Shown piece by piece: positions 1-8,174 of a stretch of DNA of 42,422 nt (position 1 is its first letter; each line of letters opens with the position of its first letter). The position numbers and the translations under genes were made by a program. The notes beneath the pieces are model-generated. The model was not told where the DNA came from and made no database searches. It worked only from the letters and a program-made list of their open reading frames with translations. The DNA comes from Bacillota bacterium (GTDB lineage: Bacteria; Bacillota; Sulfobacillia; Sulfobacillales; Sulfobacillaceae): positions 1-42,422 of the forward strand of contig JAJZAN010000018.1 in NCBI GenBank assembly GCA_021799435.1. The letters are read 5' to 3'.

Positions 1-19
1 TTAAACAGTTTCTTCAAAT

Positions 20-49
20 ATTGTACATACTTATGTAATGATGTACAAT
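20..49. repeat. 9-bp perfect inverted repeat at IS607 left end
   Basis: ATTGTACAT at 20-28 is the exact reverse complement of ATGTACAAT at 41-49, separated by 12 bases. It lies at the 5' edge of the recombinase gene and overlaps the two most upstream ATG codons (38 and 41). It could be a recombinase-binding site or an operator for tnpA. Function is inferred from position only. Confidence 0.55.
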
Positions 50-55
50 TTGGAT

Positions 56-685
56 ATGGAACGAAATCTAGTGAGTATTCGCGAAGCGGCTCAATTTTTG
101 GGGGTAACCACGACCACATTGCGCCGATGGGAGCGTGAGGGACGGCTCTTGCCGGATGAGCGGACACGCGGTGGGGATCGCCGCTACGATCTGATTCGTT
201 TGGGATCCGCACTGCGAAACGAAAAGCCATCCGGTCGCAAAACCGTCGCCTATGCCCGCGTATCGAGCCACGACCAGAAAGACGATTTGGAACGTCAAAA
301 ACAAGTGCTCGAACGGTACTGTGCCCGCCAAGGCTGGACGTTTGAGGTCGTGGCCGACCTCGGGTCGGGGATGAACTACCACAAAAAGGGCCTCAAACGA
401 CTGCTCAATGACATCCTGGCCGACCGGGTCGGTCGGCTGGTCGTGACCCACAAGGACCGTCTCTTACGCTTGGGTGCGGAGCTCGTCTTTGCGATCTGCG
501 AAGCCAAGCAGGTGGAGGTGGTGATTCTCAATCAAGGCGAGGATACGACCTTTGAAGAAGAGTTAGCGCAGGATGTTCTCGAAATCATTACGGTCTTTTC
601 AGCTCGGTTATATGGCAGTCGTTCGCGGAAGAATCAAAAACTGCTGGATGGCGTGAAACACGCGGTGGAGGAAGCATCGTCATGA
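56..685 (+). CDS. tnpA: IS607-family serine recombinase (TnpA)
   Basis: Transposase that moves the element by serine-mediated strand exchange. The N-terminus is a MerR-like winged helix (SIREAAQFLGVTTTTLRRWEREG) and the rest a resolvase-like catalytic domain with the nucleophile in the motif YARVSS, followed by HKDRLLRLG and a C-terminal helical segment. The small size (209 aa) and HTH-before-catalytic order are typical of IS607 TnpA and opposite to classical resolvases. I chose the ATG at 56 because the earlier ATGs at 38 and 41 lie in a palindrome with no ribosome binding site; a GTG at 71 is also possible. The stop overlaps the tnpB start as ATGA, so the two are translationally coupled. 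The frame is intact. Confidence 0.88.
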   Translation: MERNLVSIREAAQFLGVTTTTLRRWEREGRLLPDERTRGGDRRYDLIRLGSALRNEKPSGRKTVAYARVSSHDQKDDLERQKQVLERYCARQGWTFEVVADLGSGMNYHKKGLKRLLNDILADRVGRLVVTHKDRLLRLGAELVFAICEAKQVEVVILNQGEDTTFEEELAQDVLEIITVFSARLYGSRSRKNQKLLDGVKHAVEEASS

Positions 686-1869
686 TTCTGGCCCATAAAA
701 TTGCGCTCGATCCCAACGATGTTCAGGAGACGTACTTTCGCAAAGCGGCGGGAACGGCGCGGTTTGCCTATAACTGGGCGTTGTCCGAGTGGCAACGGCA
801 GTATGACGCGTGGCAAGCCGATTCCGCCGCGAACAAGCCATCCGACGCCGCCCTGCGGCGTCAACTCAATGCCATCAAGCGAAACGAGTTTCCCTGGATG
901 CTGGAGGTCACCAAGAACGCGCCGCAGATGGCCATCATGCATTTGGGCCAAGCGTTTAAGAATTTCTTTGCCGGTATCGCGGAGTATCCCACGTTTAAGA
1001 AAAAGGGCCGACACGACAGCTTTACGTTAACCAACGACCAATTCACGGTCAAAGGGCAACAAGTGCATATTCCGAAGTTAGGCTGGGTTCGGATGCACGA
1101 ATCGTTACGCTTTGTCGGGAAAGTGCTGGACGGCACGATCTCCCGGACCGCCGACCGCTGGTTTTTGAGTGTCACCATTGAGATTCCCGATCCTCCCCGT
1201 ATCCGCCGTGAAAACCAAGCGGTGGTTGGCGTGGACTTGGGGGTTGCGGCGTTGGCCACACTTTCAACCGGCGAAAAGATCGTGGGACCGAAAGCCTATG
1301 CGACGGCCTTGAAACAGCTCCGTCGACTGTCGCGGCAGTTCGGTCGTCAGATGGAAGCCGCCAAAGTCCGCGCTGGGCTCAAGCCCGGCCAACCCATTCC
1401 GAAAGGAATGCACGTGCCGTGGTCGCAGAATATGCGCAAGACTCAACAGTGCATCGCCCGACTCCATGCTCGGATTGCGAATATCCGGACGGATGCGCTG
1501 CACCAACTGACCACCGATCTGGTCAAACGCTTCGATGTCATTGCCATCGAGGACCTGAACGTCGCCGGCATGCTCAAAAATCATCCGTTAGCTCGCGCCA
1601 TTGCCGATATGGGCTTTGGCGAATTCCGACGCCAGTTGGAATACAAGGCGTCCCAGCGGGGGAAGACGGTGGTTGTCATAAGCCGCTGGTATCCCAGCAG
1701 CAAAACGTGTTCGTCGTGTGGATACAAAATGCCGAAAATGCCGCTCGCTATGCGGGAGTGGACGTGCCCAGAATGTCACACGCATCACGACCGCGACATT
1801 AACGCGGCGATCAATTTACGCACAGTGGCCGAGAGTTCGATGGGGGGCTGCCCATCCGTTGCTGTGTAA
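682..1869 (+). CDS. tnpB: TnpB RNA-guided nuclease of IS607 element
   Basis: TnpB proteins are RNA-guided DNA endonucleases, ancestors of Cas12, that help the element persist at donor sites. The 395-aa protein is full length. The RuvC-like catalytic residues are present: D185 in VVGVDLG, E290 in AIEDLN and D372 in HDRDIN. A zinc ribbon with C343, C346, C362 and C365 sits between the second and third motifs. The N-terminal region shows the usual OrfB helix-turn-helix beginning with an aromatic-rich segment around residues 17-40. Start ATG overlaps the tnpA stop. All catalytic positions are intact, so it may be active. The 3' end of the gene and the sequence after it probably double as the guide RNA template. 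Confidence 0.93.
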   Translation: MILAHKIALDPNDVQETYFRKAAGTARFAYNWALSEWQRQYDAWQADSAANKPSDAALRRQLNAIKRNEFPWMLEVTKNAPQMAIMHLGQAFKNFFAGIAEYPTFKKKGRHDSFTLTNDQFTVKGQQVHIPKLGWVRMHESLRFVGKVLDGTISRTADRWFLSVTIEIPDPPRIRRENQAVVGVDLGVAALATLSTGEKIVGPKAYATALKQLRRLSRQFGRQMEAAKVRAGLKPGQPIPKGMHVPWSQNMRKTQQCIARLHARIANIRTDALHQLTTDLVKRFDVIAIEDLNVAGMLKNHPLARAIADMGFGEFRRQLEYKASQRGKTVVVISRWYPSSKTCSSCGYKMPKMPLAMREWTCPECHTHHDRDINAAINLRTVAESSMGGCPSVAV

Positions 1870-1996
1870 CCACAGCACTGCTCGGCGACAGCTTGTGGAG
1901 TGCCCACCTGTGGATGACCGGCGCGAGCCCTAAAAAGCAGTGGCATGATGAAGCAGGAAGGTGGCGACAAATTTGGTCAGAAATGATCAGAAATGG
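1840..1996 (+). ncRNA. candidate TnpB guide RNA (omega/reRNA) region
   Basis: In TnpB elements the guide RNA overlaps the 3' end of tnpB and runs to the right end. Here a perfect 6-bp hairpin with a 4-base loop (stem GCTGTG 1861-1866 with CACAGC 1871-1876) contains the tnpB stop codon in its loop, and GGGCT near 1844 can pair with AGCCC near 1926. There is no other gene up to 2123. The region ends in a tandem repeat of TCAGAAATG. The RNA limits are estimates; nothing here proves transcription. Confidence 0.4.
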
Positions 1997-2123
1997 ATAA
2001 GTCCATCAGAACGGTGCCGTGTGACCTATTGAATCCTTGGGCCGGCTCCCACGACAGGAATCCACCCGCCCGATGCCGAAGCCTTTCGCGTGTTCCATCA
2101 GTTCATCTGAGAGGAGTTCGCGC

Positions 2124-2711
2124 ATGCAAGAAGCGACCGCTGCCGGGGATCCGCGCCGAGAACCCCTCATCCCGTGGAGGCGTCTCACCTGGTGGGTTTT
2201 GGTTCTGCCCGCCCTGATGATTGTGGCTCTCATCGTGCACAGCTTTTATCTTCTCCTCTTAAGCCATGTCATGGCGGGGTGTCTTTGGACGGGCGCCGAC
2301 ATCTTTATGGGTTTTGTGCTGGGTCCCGTCTGGAAACATCTGAACCCGGGACAGCGGCAAGCGGTGCAGAGCCGTTTAGTTCCCAATACCTTTCTCTATA
2401 TGCCGATTTTGGCCATTACCACGGGCACGGCCGGGTGGTATGTGGCCCAGCACGATGGGTTTGCCACAAGCCACAGCGCCATTTTTCCCTGGATAGTCAC
2501 CGCTGGCATCGTGGTCATCATTCTCACCGTGGTTGGCTTAGGGATGCTTTTGCCCACCAACCTCAAAGTGCTGGGGGAAATCCGAAAGCCCGAGCCCAAT
2601 CCGGAGCTATTGAAGCGGTGGACCTTTCGAACCCGCCGACTCGCGATTGTGCAAGGATTGTTCCAAGTCGTTATCATGGTAGTCATGGCATATCTGGCCA
2701 TGTCTCCATGA
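2124..2711 (+). CDS. four-TM integral membrane protein (CopD/DUF2269-like)
   Basis: A 195-aa protein with four strongly hydrophobic segments (about residues 23-42, 44-62, 93-112, 127-150) and a last one near the C-terminus, WVLVLPALMIVALIVHS being the first. The second segment carries a His and the pattern HVMAGCLWTGADIF, which resembles the H-x(n)-W-x-G pattern of CopD or DUF2269-type membrane proteins; these often bind heme or act in metal handling, but that is only a resemblance. Start ATG 2124 follows GAGGAG at 2111-2116; a longer upstream reading has no binding site. It stands alone between the IS607 element and the M61 peptidase gene, on the same strand. I do not know its function. Confidence 0.7.
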   Translation: MQEATAAGDPRREPLIPWRRLTWWVLVLPALMIVALIVHSFYLLLLSHVMAGCLWTGADIFMGFVLGPVWKHLNPGQRQAVQSRLVPNTFLYMPILAITTGTAGWYVAQHDGFATSHSAIFPWIVTAGIVVIILTVVGLGMLLPTNLKVLGEIRKPEPNPELLKRWTFRTRRLAIVQGLFQVVIMVVMAYLAMSP

Positions 2712-2793
2712 AAGGGAGGATTGGCGGCAAGAGTTAACGAATGAACCAGGACAGAGTTGGAAACCTGGAAATCAAAACGATGCGGAGGAATCT

Positions 2794-4605
2794 TTGTTGT
2801 CTACCACGCCGACGTTTCAGTTCACCGTGGATTGCCGCAAGCCGGGATCTCACGTCTATAACATGACTCTCAGCATTCAGAACCTGCCTCAGGGCAAGCA
2901 CACCCTGACCCTGCCCGTCTGGACACCGGGCGCGTACGAGGTGCAGGATTTCGCCCGCCACCTGTTCGACCTGGCGGTCGAAGCCAACGGCCAAACCGTG
3001 GAAACCTACCACTTGTCGAAAAATCAATGGGGGTTCGATACATATCAGGATGGGGCACAGGTTGTCGTCCGCTACAAGGTCTACGCCTTCCTCTTGGGCG
3101 TCGACACCAGTCACATGGATCAAAGCCACGCCTACTTCAACGGTGCTCAGCTCTTCTTCTTGGTCGACCAATATAAAGACGAGCCGGCCGACGTTGTCAT
3201 TCAGGCACCGCCGGGCTGGCATGTGTCCACGGGACTCGACATGGTGGACCAGAACCCGTTTTATTACCGCGCCAGCAACTACGATGTCTTGATTGACTCC
3301 CCCGCGGAGATCGGCACCCATCGGGTCATCACCTTCACGGTGGACCAAAAGCCCCACCATCTCGCGATTTGGGGCCACGGAAACGAAGATGCCGACCAAT
3401 TGGCACGGGACGTGCAAGCCATTGTCGAGGCCCAGCGGGATCTTTTTGGCGGGCTGCCGTACGACCACTACACCTTCATCCTGCATTTGTCGGACCGTGG
3501 AACCGGCGGCTTGGAGCACCTCAACTCCACCACCTGCGGAACCGCCCGTTTCGCCTATCGTCCGCGCAAGAAGTACCGTCGGGTACTGCAACTTTTTTCG
3601 CACGAGTTCTTCCACTTGTGGAACGTCAAGCGGATTCACCCGGAGATGCTGGGACCCTTCGACTACAACCGCGAAGTGTACACCCACTTGTTATGGGCCA
3701 TGGAAGGGTTCACAGACTACTTTGCCGATTTGACCCTTCGGCGCGGTGGGCTGTTCAGCACCAAGGAATACCTGGAGAACCTAGCCGACAACATTAAAAT
3801 CTATGAGAAGAAACCCGGCCGATTAGTCCAATCCTTGGCCGAATCCAGTTTCGACACCTGGATTAAGCTCTACAAACCCGACGAGGACTCCCCCAACCGC
3901 ACCATTTCCTATTACCTCAAGGGGGACTTGGTGGGGACTTGCTTGGATTTGGAGATTCGCCACCGCACCCAGAGTCAGTATGGACTGGATGAAGTACTGC
4001 GGCGGCTCTACAATCGCTACGGTCAGCATCAAGTGGGATTCCCCGAATCGGTGTATCAAGAGACGGTGGAGGAAGTCGCCGGTTCGTCCTTTGAAGACTT
4101 TTTCACCGAGTACATCAACGGCACCACGCCGGTGCCCTTTGAGACATTTCTTCGTTACGCGGGGCTGGCATTGGAGCGCACCTACAAGAATCCCGAGTCC
4201 GAAGAGGGTGACGACAAGAGCGAGAGCAAAACGCGTACCACGCCATTGCCATGGCTGGGCGTGGACGCCAGTCTGGCTGACAATCGCAACTTGGTCGTCA
4301 AGGTCTCCTATGCCGACGGACCAGCGGCCGGCTTGTTAAACCCGAGCGACCATATTTTAGCCATTAACGGGTATCAGGTGACGACCGACACCGAACTCAA
4401 CGATCGCATCACCTTGGACCACAACATCGGAGACCCCGTAGAGGTTACGGTGTTCCGGCGCGGCAAGCTCGAAACCATCTCCGTGGTGCTGGGTGCCGCA
4501 CCCCCGGATGAGGTGAAAATCGTGCCGCTGGAGACAGCGGACGACAGCCAAAAGACGCTGTACAAAGCATGGCTCCAAGCGGACTGGGAACCGGCCAAAA
4601 AGTAG
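2794..4605 (+). CDS. M61-family glycyl aminopeptidase-like protease with PDZ domain
   Basis: Metallopeptidase of the M61 family (about 600 aa, as expected). The N-terminal domain has the typical PVWTPGAYEVQDFARH stretch near residues 40-55. The zinc site is HEFFH at residues 270-274 (SHEFFHLWNVKRIHP), with the third ligand probably E304 in MEGFTDYF. A PDZ domain follows at about residues 490-575, including the substrate-binding-loop region WLGVDA and DHILAINGYQV. No signal peptide is evident, so it is probably cytoplasmic. Start is a TTG: either 2794 or 2797, both downstream of CGGAGGAA at 2783-2790. The gene ends four bases before a group II intron, which has cut it off from its downstream terminator at 6499-6530. 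Confidence 0.9.
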   Translation: MLSTTPTFQFTVDCRKPGSHVYNMTLSIQNLPQGKHTLTLPVWTPGAYEVQDFARHLFDLAVEANGQTVETYHLSKNQWGFDTYQDGAQVVVRYKVYAFLLGVDTSHMDQSHAYFNGAQLFFLVDQYKDEPADVVIQAPPGWHVSTGLDMVDQNPFYYRASNYDVLIDSPAEIGTHRVITFTVDQKPHHLAIWGHGNEDADQLARDVQAIVEAQRDLFGGLPYDHYTFILHLSDRGTGGLEHLNSTTCGTARFAYRPRKKYRRVLQLFSHEFFHLWNVKRIHPEMLGPFDYNREVYTHLLWAMEGFTDYFADLTLRRGGLFSTKEYLENLADNIKIYEKKPGRLVQSLAESSFDTWIKLYKPDEDSPNRTISYYLKGDLVGTCLDLEIRHRTQSQYGLDEVLRRLYNRYGQHQVGFPESVYQETVEEVAGSSFEDFFTEYINGTTPVPFETFLRYAGLALERTYKNPESEEGDDKSESKTRTTPLPWLGVDASLADNRNLVVKVSYADGPAAGLLNPSDHILAINGYQVTTDTELNDRITLDHNIGDPVEVTVFRRGKLETISVVLGAAPPDEVKIVPLETADDSQKTLYKAWLQADWEPAKK

Positions 4606-4609
4606 CGCA

Positions 4610-4682
4610 ATCGAGTAGGGGCGGGTGACTAACCCGCGCCCTCTCACACCACCGTACGTACCGTTCGGTATACGGCGGTTCA
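4610..4682 (-). ncRNA. group IIC intron domains V and VI
   Basis: On the minus strand the stretch starting GAACCGCCGTATACCGAACG at 4681 folds into the 34-nt domain V hairpin with the catalytic CGC region and a GAAC-type tetraloop area. Then GTGAGAGG leads into a domain VI hairpin (GCGGGT / ACCCGC around a TAGTC loop) and the 3' end TACTCGAT. From memory the domain V sequence equals that of the Oceanobacillus iheyensis class C intron. Confidence 0.88.
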
Positions 4683-6101
4683 TTGCCAGCGTAGACGTGC
4701 TGTTTCGTACAAACTCAACAGGCGGTGCAAGCCTTGTGCATCCCAATACGCGACCGTCAGCACGCTGTTCAGAGGTCCCGTGGCGATACGCCACGGGCCT
4801 TTGCGTGACATGGCCAGTTCCCATGCGTGCCATTCCTGCACGCCCAACGCACGCAATTCGCGCAGGCGGGTCCGTGGTTTCTTCCAACGGCTCCACACCA
4901 TGGCTCGAAAGCGATGGCGAATCCACTTGTCGAGGTCCCGCAGGGGCGTCGGCGTATCCACCAGCGCGAAGTAACCTATCCATCCCGCGAGGTATCGATT
5001 GAGTTGCTGGATTCGCGCCTCCATGCGTCCCGGGGCATGCCGGTCGGTGAGTTCCCGCAGGCGGCGCTTCACGCGTCGCACGGATTCGCGGGATAGGCCA
5101 ATCCGATATTGGCCCCGGTGCTTCAAGAATTTGAAGCCGAGGTAGGGGCGCCGGATGAGTCGGTCGACCGCGCTTTTGAGGGGGTTTACCGGCAGGTGGA
5201 GCGTCCGGTCGAGGAATCGAGTGACCGATGCCAAGACCCGCTCTCCGGCTCGGCGGGAATGCACAAATATCATCGCGTCATCCGCATAACGGACGAACGC
5301 GAGCCCGCGGCGCTCGAGTTCCTTGTCGAGGTCGTCCAAGAGGACGTTCGCCAGCAAAGGACTGAGCGGGCCGCCTTGGGCGGCCCCAAGAGTCCGGGGG
5401 GTACTCACACCATGGAACATGAGCCCCGCTTGGAGGTATCGGCGGATGAGTCGAAGCACCGCGGGGTCTTGGACCCGGCGCGCGACGCGCGCCATCAGGA
5501 TGTCGTGATTAATCCGGTCGAAGAATTTCTCCAAGTCGAGGTCGACCACCCATTCGGCCCCTTGTTGGGCAAAGCGGCGGACTTGCCGCACGGCTTGGTG
5601 GGCACTCCGTCCGGGCCGAAATCCGAAACTGAGGTCCGAGAATTGGGGGTCAAATATCGGTGTAAGCACTTGTAGGACGGCTTGCTGGATGAAGCGGTCA
5701 ACCACGGTGGGGATGCCCAGCATCCGAACACCGCCGGTGGGTTTCGGGATTTCGACCCCCCGGATAGGCTGTGGGACGTAGGTGCCCTCCCGTAGTTGGG
5801 TGCGAATCGTTGGCCAGTGTGCTCGGAGATAGTCCACAAAGTCTCCCGTGGCCACCCCGTCAACGCCTGGAGCGCCGTTATTGGCGCGCACGCGCTGAAG
5901 CGCCAGCTTCAGATTGTGCTCGTCCAGTACCGCTTCCATGAGCCCATGTGTCGTGACGTCGGGTGTCGGGGCTCCGGATGCCGAAGAGGGGCTCGGCGCC
6001 TGCGACGACCCGCCGGGCTTCACCCGGTCCGTCGCCACGAGGCCCTCCTTCGAGGTATTCGGCTGTCGTTGCCTCTCTCGCGAATCCATGAGCTGCACCA
6101 C
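4680..6101 (-). CDS. ltrA: group II intron reverse transcriptase/maturase
   Basis: Splices and mobilises the host intron. 473 aa from the GTG at 6101, or 469 from the ATG at 6089; neither has a strong ribosome binding site. RT domain covers about residues 60-330, with GAPGVDG, a catalytic Asp in VDLDLEKFFDRI (187-196), QGGPLSPLL and the YADD box at 272-275. Domain X (maturase) follows at about 345-430, including YLAGWIGYF. There is no HNH endonuclease domain at the C-terminus, as is usual for class C introns that use terminator or replication-associated targets. The stop codon TGA is the first part of domain V, so protein and ribozyme abut. Frame intact. Confidence 0.94.
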   Translation of the reverse strand: MVQLMDSRERQRQPNTSKEGLVATDRVKPGGSSQAPSPSSASGAPTPDVTTHGLMEAVLDEHNLKLALQRVRANNGAPGVDGVATGDFVDYLRAHWPTIRTQLREGTYVPQPIRGVEIPKPTGGVRMLGIPTVVDRFIQQAVLQVLTPIFDPQFSDLSFGFRPGRSAHQAVRQVRRFAQQGAEWVVDLDLEKFFDRINHDILMARVARRVQDPAVLRLIRRYLQAGLMFHGVSTPRTLGAAQGGPLSPLLANVLLDDLDKELERRGLAFVRYADDAMIFVHSRRAGERVLASVTRFLDRTLHLPVNPLKSAVDRLIRRPYLGFKFLKHRGQYRIGLSRESVRRVKRRLRELTDRHAPGRMEARIQQLNRYLAGWIGYFALVDTPTPLRDLDKWIRHRFRAMVWSRWKKPRTRLRELRALGVQEWHAWELAMSRKGPWRIATGPLNSVLTVAYWDAQGLHRLLSLYETARLRWQ

Positions 6102-6498
6102 TTTCTGGCAATGTTCGGTCCTTCAGCCAGCGCGGCCGCGCCGACTTACTATGACCTCGGCTGACTTCTCCCGCATCACGCGCACCTTGCGATGCGCCTT
6201 CCCACTGGGCGGTACTGCAGGAGATCTCCCCGGGTAAGAGCGTGTGCTGTCCCTCCATCTACCGGGTGCATTTACGTGACGCGCGCTTGACCGTATCGGG
6301 CTTCGTTCTGTTGCGCGAACTCGCCCCACGCGCCCCGCCTCGGATGCACTTCCTGTTCGTCCGGCCAGAGGTTTGCCGCCGGCTTCCTTCAGATTCCACC
6401 TCACGGTGGACATCCTTGCCTTAGGCTAACGGTTGGAACGGTCATCCCCCGTTCAGGACTTTCACCTTAAAGCACACGCCCATGCCGGGCGCACACAG

Positions 6499-6530
6499 AA
6501 ATAGAGCGGGGCCGGGGCCCCGCTCTATTT
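6499..6530. terminator. perfect bidirectional intrinsic terminator, intron target
   Basis: 15-bp perfect inverted repeat (6499-6513 with 6516-6530) with arms AAATAGAGCGGGGCC. The A/T ends give a U-rich tail on either strand. It lies 7 bases after the stop of the S53 protease gene (minus strand). Removing the intron places it about 9 bases after the stop of the M61 gene on the plus strand, so it originally ended both convergent genes. Confidence 0.88.
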
Positions 6531-6537
6531 CATCTCG

Positions 6538-8115
6538 TCAGCTCAATTCGCCGATGATGCGCGAAGCATGGGGACTGCCCCAACCCGTCACCGCATCCCA
6601 TCCTGGCCCGCAATTGTAACCCGGCACCTGGTCATAGGTATTGTTGCCGGCTACGATATCGTGAAAGGCCGAGGTGGGACCCAATCCGTAAAGAAGGGGA
6701 TTGGCGTAGCCCACGGGTCCCTTTTTAGCGGCAGCCCGCGCCTGGTTAACCCGGGCCCAGAGAGCCGCCCATAAAGGACTGGCAGCGGATGTGCCGCCAA
6801 CGACGGTCATGGAGCCTTGAAACATGACCGCATACCCCGTATTGGGGTCGGCATTGGCCGCCACGTCGGGAATGCCGCGGCCGCTGTGGTCGCCCGGCTT
6901 GACCGGCAGCGTCAGATTGGCCTGGTAGGATGGCACGGGGAACACTTGACTAATGCCGCCGCCTGACGCCCCGTTGTTGTTCGTGTCAGTCCACCCGGTC
7001 TCGGATTGGATGGTGCCGTTCGGATTCAATACCACGTGGGTTCCCCCGACTGCCACGGCATGTGGGCAGTTGGCCGGTGCATCAGCATGGGGAATGGGCG
7101 TACCTGGCCCGTGCAAACCATATGCCCCCTGATCTCCCGAGGCGACGAATGTGGTCACGCCCAGCAGGGTTCCTTCGGCCATGGCCGAATCCCAAGCCTG
7201 CATTTCTGCAGCTGGAAACCGAGTCTCCCCATCGCCATAGCTGATGGACAGCACCGAGGGCTTCCGCGTGGTGTCATGCACGGCGTAATCCAAGGCCTTC
7301 AGCACCGACAGGCCGAACGACTGGTCGCTGGTGCCGCTGGAGGCCTCGTACACCACCAAACGGGCTCCCGGCGCCATGGCGCCGGCCCATTCGATGTCCA
7401 AGGTGGCCTCCATATCGACACTGCTGATTCCGCCATCATTGAGCGTCCCATCGACAGAGACAAAGTCCACTGGCGGCGGTGTGATGCCCATCTGCTGCCA
7501 AAATCCCTCGATATCGCTTTGACTGTAGCCGTTAGAGAATTCCAAGAGACCAATGGTTTGGCCCGAACCGTCGAATTGGGCCGGGAAACGATAGGCGGTT
7601 TCCAGATCAGAGGGAAAGAAGCCTTGGCCCTGATTGGCCAGTTGTTGGTCGTCTGACGGGATCACAAAACGCGGACTCATGCGGGCGACATTTTCGAGCC
7701 CCACGATACCCGAAATCCACGACACTGCCCAATCCGGGACCTCTGGATCCCGGTCCAAACGGAACCGGCGCACCGTGCCCTCCTGGCGGAAATCAAACCG
7801 GATATCAAACGTCCCGGCTGCCTCGGCAAAGGTCCCCTGCAAGTAGACGATGTACGGGCTCTGACGCGTCACGGTCATCCCGCTGGCCGTCAGCCATTGA
7901 ATGAGCCGGCTTCGAATATCGATTGGCACTCCATGCTTCGCTGACAGTTCGTCCGACGTCCACGGCTGCATCCGTTCCTGCATTGTGTGCTGAGCGCCGT
8001 CGTCATTCCACAGGCGCAGAGCCACGGCAATCTCGACATGATCGTTCCCTATCAAGGATTTGCTCCAGCCTTCAGGACGCATAGCTGGAACCAAGTGTCC
8101 CGACATTCGCACCAC
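6538..8115 (-). CDS. sedolisin S53 (kumamolisin-like) serine-carboxyl protease
   Basis: Acid-active endopeptidase of the sedolisin family. It has the whole pro-form architecture: an N-terminal propeptide (about residues 1-160, Pro-kumamolisin type) then the catalytic domain. Catalytic Glu and Asp are E236 and D240 in DMEATLDIEW, the oxyanion Asp is D328 in ASGDQG, and the nucleophile is S443 in GGTSAASP. The C-terminal calcium-binding loop is around D486 (FHDIVAGNN). No classical signal peptide is seen, as in kumamolisin itself. Start GTG 8115 follows GGGTGG by 6 bases; GTG 8112 or ATG 8106 are alternatives. It lies 59 bases after the gene at 8175-8675 and may be cotranscribed. Such enzymes are typical of thermo-acidophilic Firmicutes. 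Confidence 0.94.
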   Translation of the reverse strand: MVRMSGHLVPAMRPEGWSKSLIGNDHVEIAVALRLWNDDGAQHTMQERMQPWTSDELSAKHGVPIDIRSRLIQWLTASGMTVTRQSPYIVYLQGTFAEAAGTFDIRFDFRQEGTVRRFRLDRDPEVPDWAVSWISGIVGLENVARMSPRFVIPSDDQQLANQGQGFFPSDLETAYRFPAQFDGSGQTIGLLEFSNGYSQSDIEGFWQQMGITPPPVDFVSVDGTLNDGGISSVDMEATLDIEWAGAMAPGARLVVYEASSGTSDQSFGLSVLKALDYAVHDTTRKPSVLSISYGDGETRFPAAEMQAWDSAMAEGTLLGVTTFVASGDQGAYGLHGPGTPIPHADAPANCPHAVAVGGTHVVLNPNGTIQSETGWTDTNNNGASGGGISQVFPVPSYQANLTLPVKPGDHSGRGIPDVAANADPNTGYAVMFQGSMTVVGGTSAASPLWAALWARVNQARAAAKKGPVGYANPLLYGLGPTSAFHDIVAGNNTYDQVPGYNCGPGWDAVTGWGSPHASRIIGELS

Positions 8116-8174
8116 GAGTCACCACCCTAGTCAGTTTTTAGGATATTTACTATGACAGCGGCTGGCGAACGGAC

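Larger units (their letters stand above)
1..1996 (+). mobile_element. IS607-family insertion sequence (tnpA-tnpB, probably nearly complete)
   Basis: The element carries a MerR-type HTH plus serine recombinase gene followed, with a 4-base overlap, by a TnpB gene; this pair and order is the IS607 arrangement. A 9-bp inverted repeat (20-28 and 41-49) marks the left-end region, and a tandem 10-base repeat (1977-1986 and 1987-1996) lies downstream of tnpB in the expected right-end zone. IS607 elements make no clear terminal inverted repeats or target duplications, so exact ends cannot be read from one copy; the left end may lie before base 1 and the right limit is my estimate. Confidence 0.75.
4610..6494 (-). 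mobile_element. group IIC intron (complete, with maturase/RT)
   Basis: Read on the minus strand it starts GTGCGCCCGGCATGGG at 6494, a standard bacterial class C intron 5' end, and finishes CTACTCGAT at 4610. The 5' half (6494 to 6102) contains domain I-like stretches such as GGAATCTGAAGGAAGC and GGCAAACCT; the RT gene sits in domain IV; domains V and VI follow. The 5' exon is the intrinsic terminator at 6499-6530, and class C introns are known to insert just 3' of terminator stem-loops. The 5' boundary could shift by two bases because the exon reads TGT before GTGCG. About 1885 bp; all parts look intact, so it may still be mobile. Confidence 0.9.

Noticed and set aside
2734..3687. 317-codon minus-strand frame
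   Set aside because: Antisense to the M61 gene; Val-rich shadow with no start signal.
5109..5675. 188-codon plus-strand frame
   Set aside because: Antisense to the intron reverse transcriptase, which has all its motifs in the other strand.
7006..7656. 216-codon plus-strand frame
   Set aside because: Antisense to the S53 protease gene, no motif or binding site.
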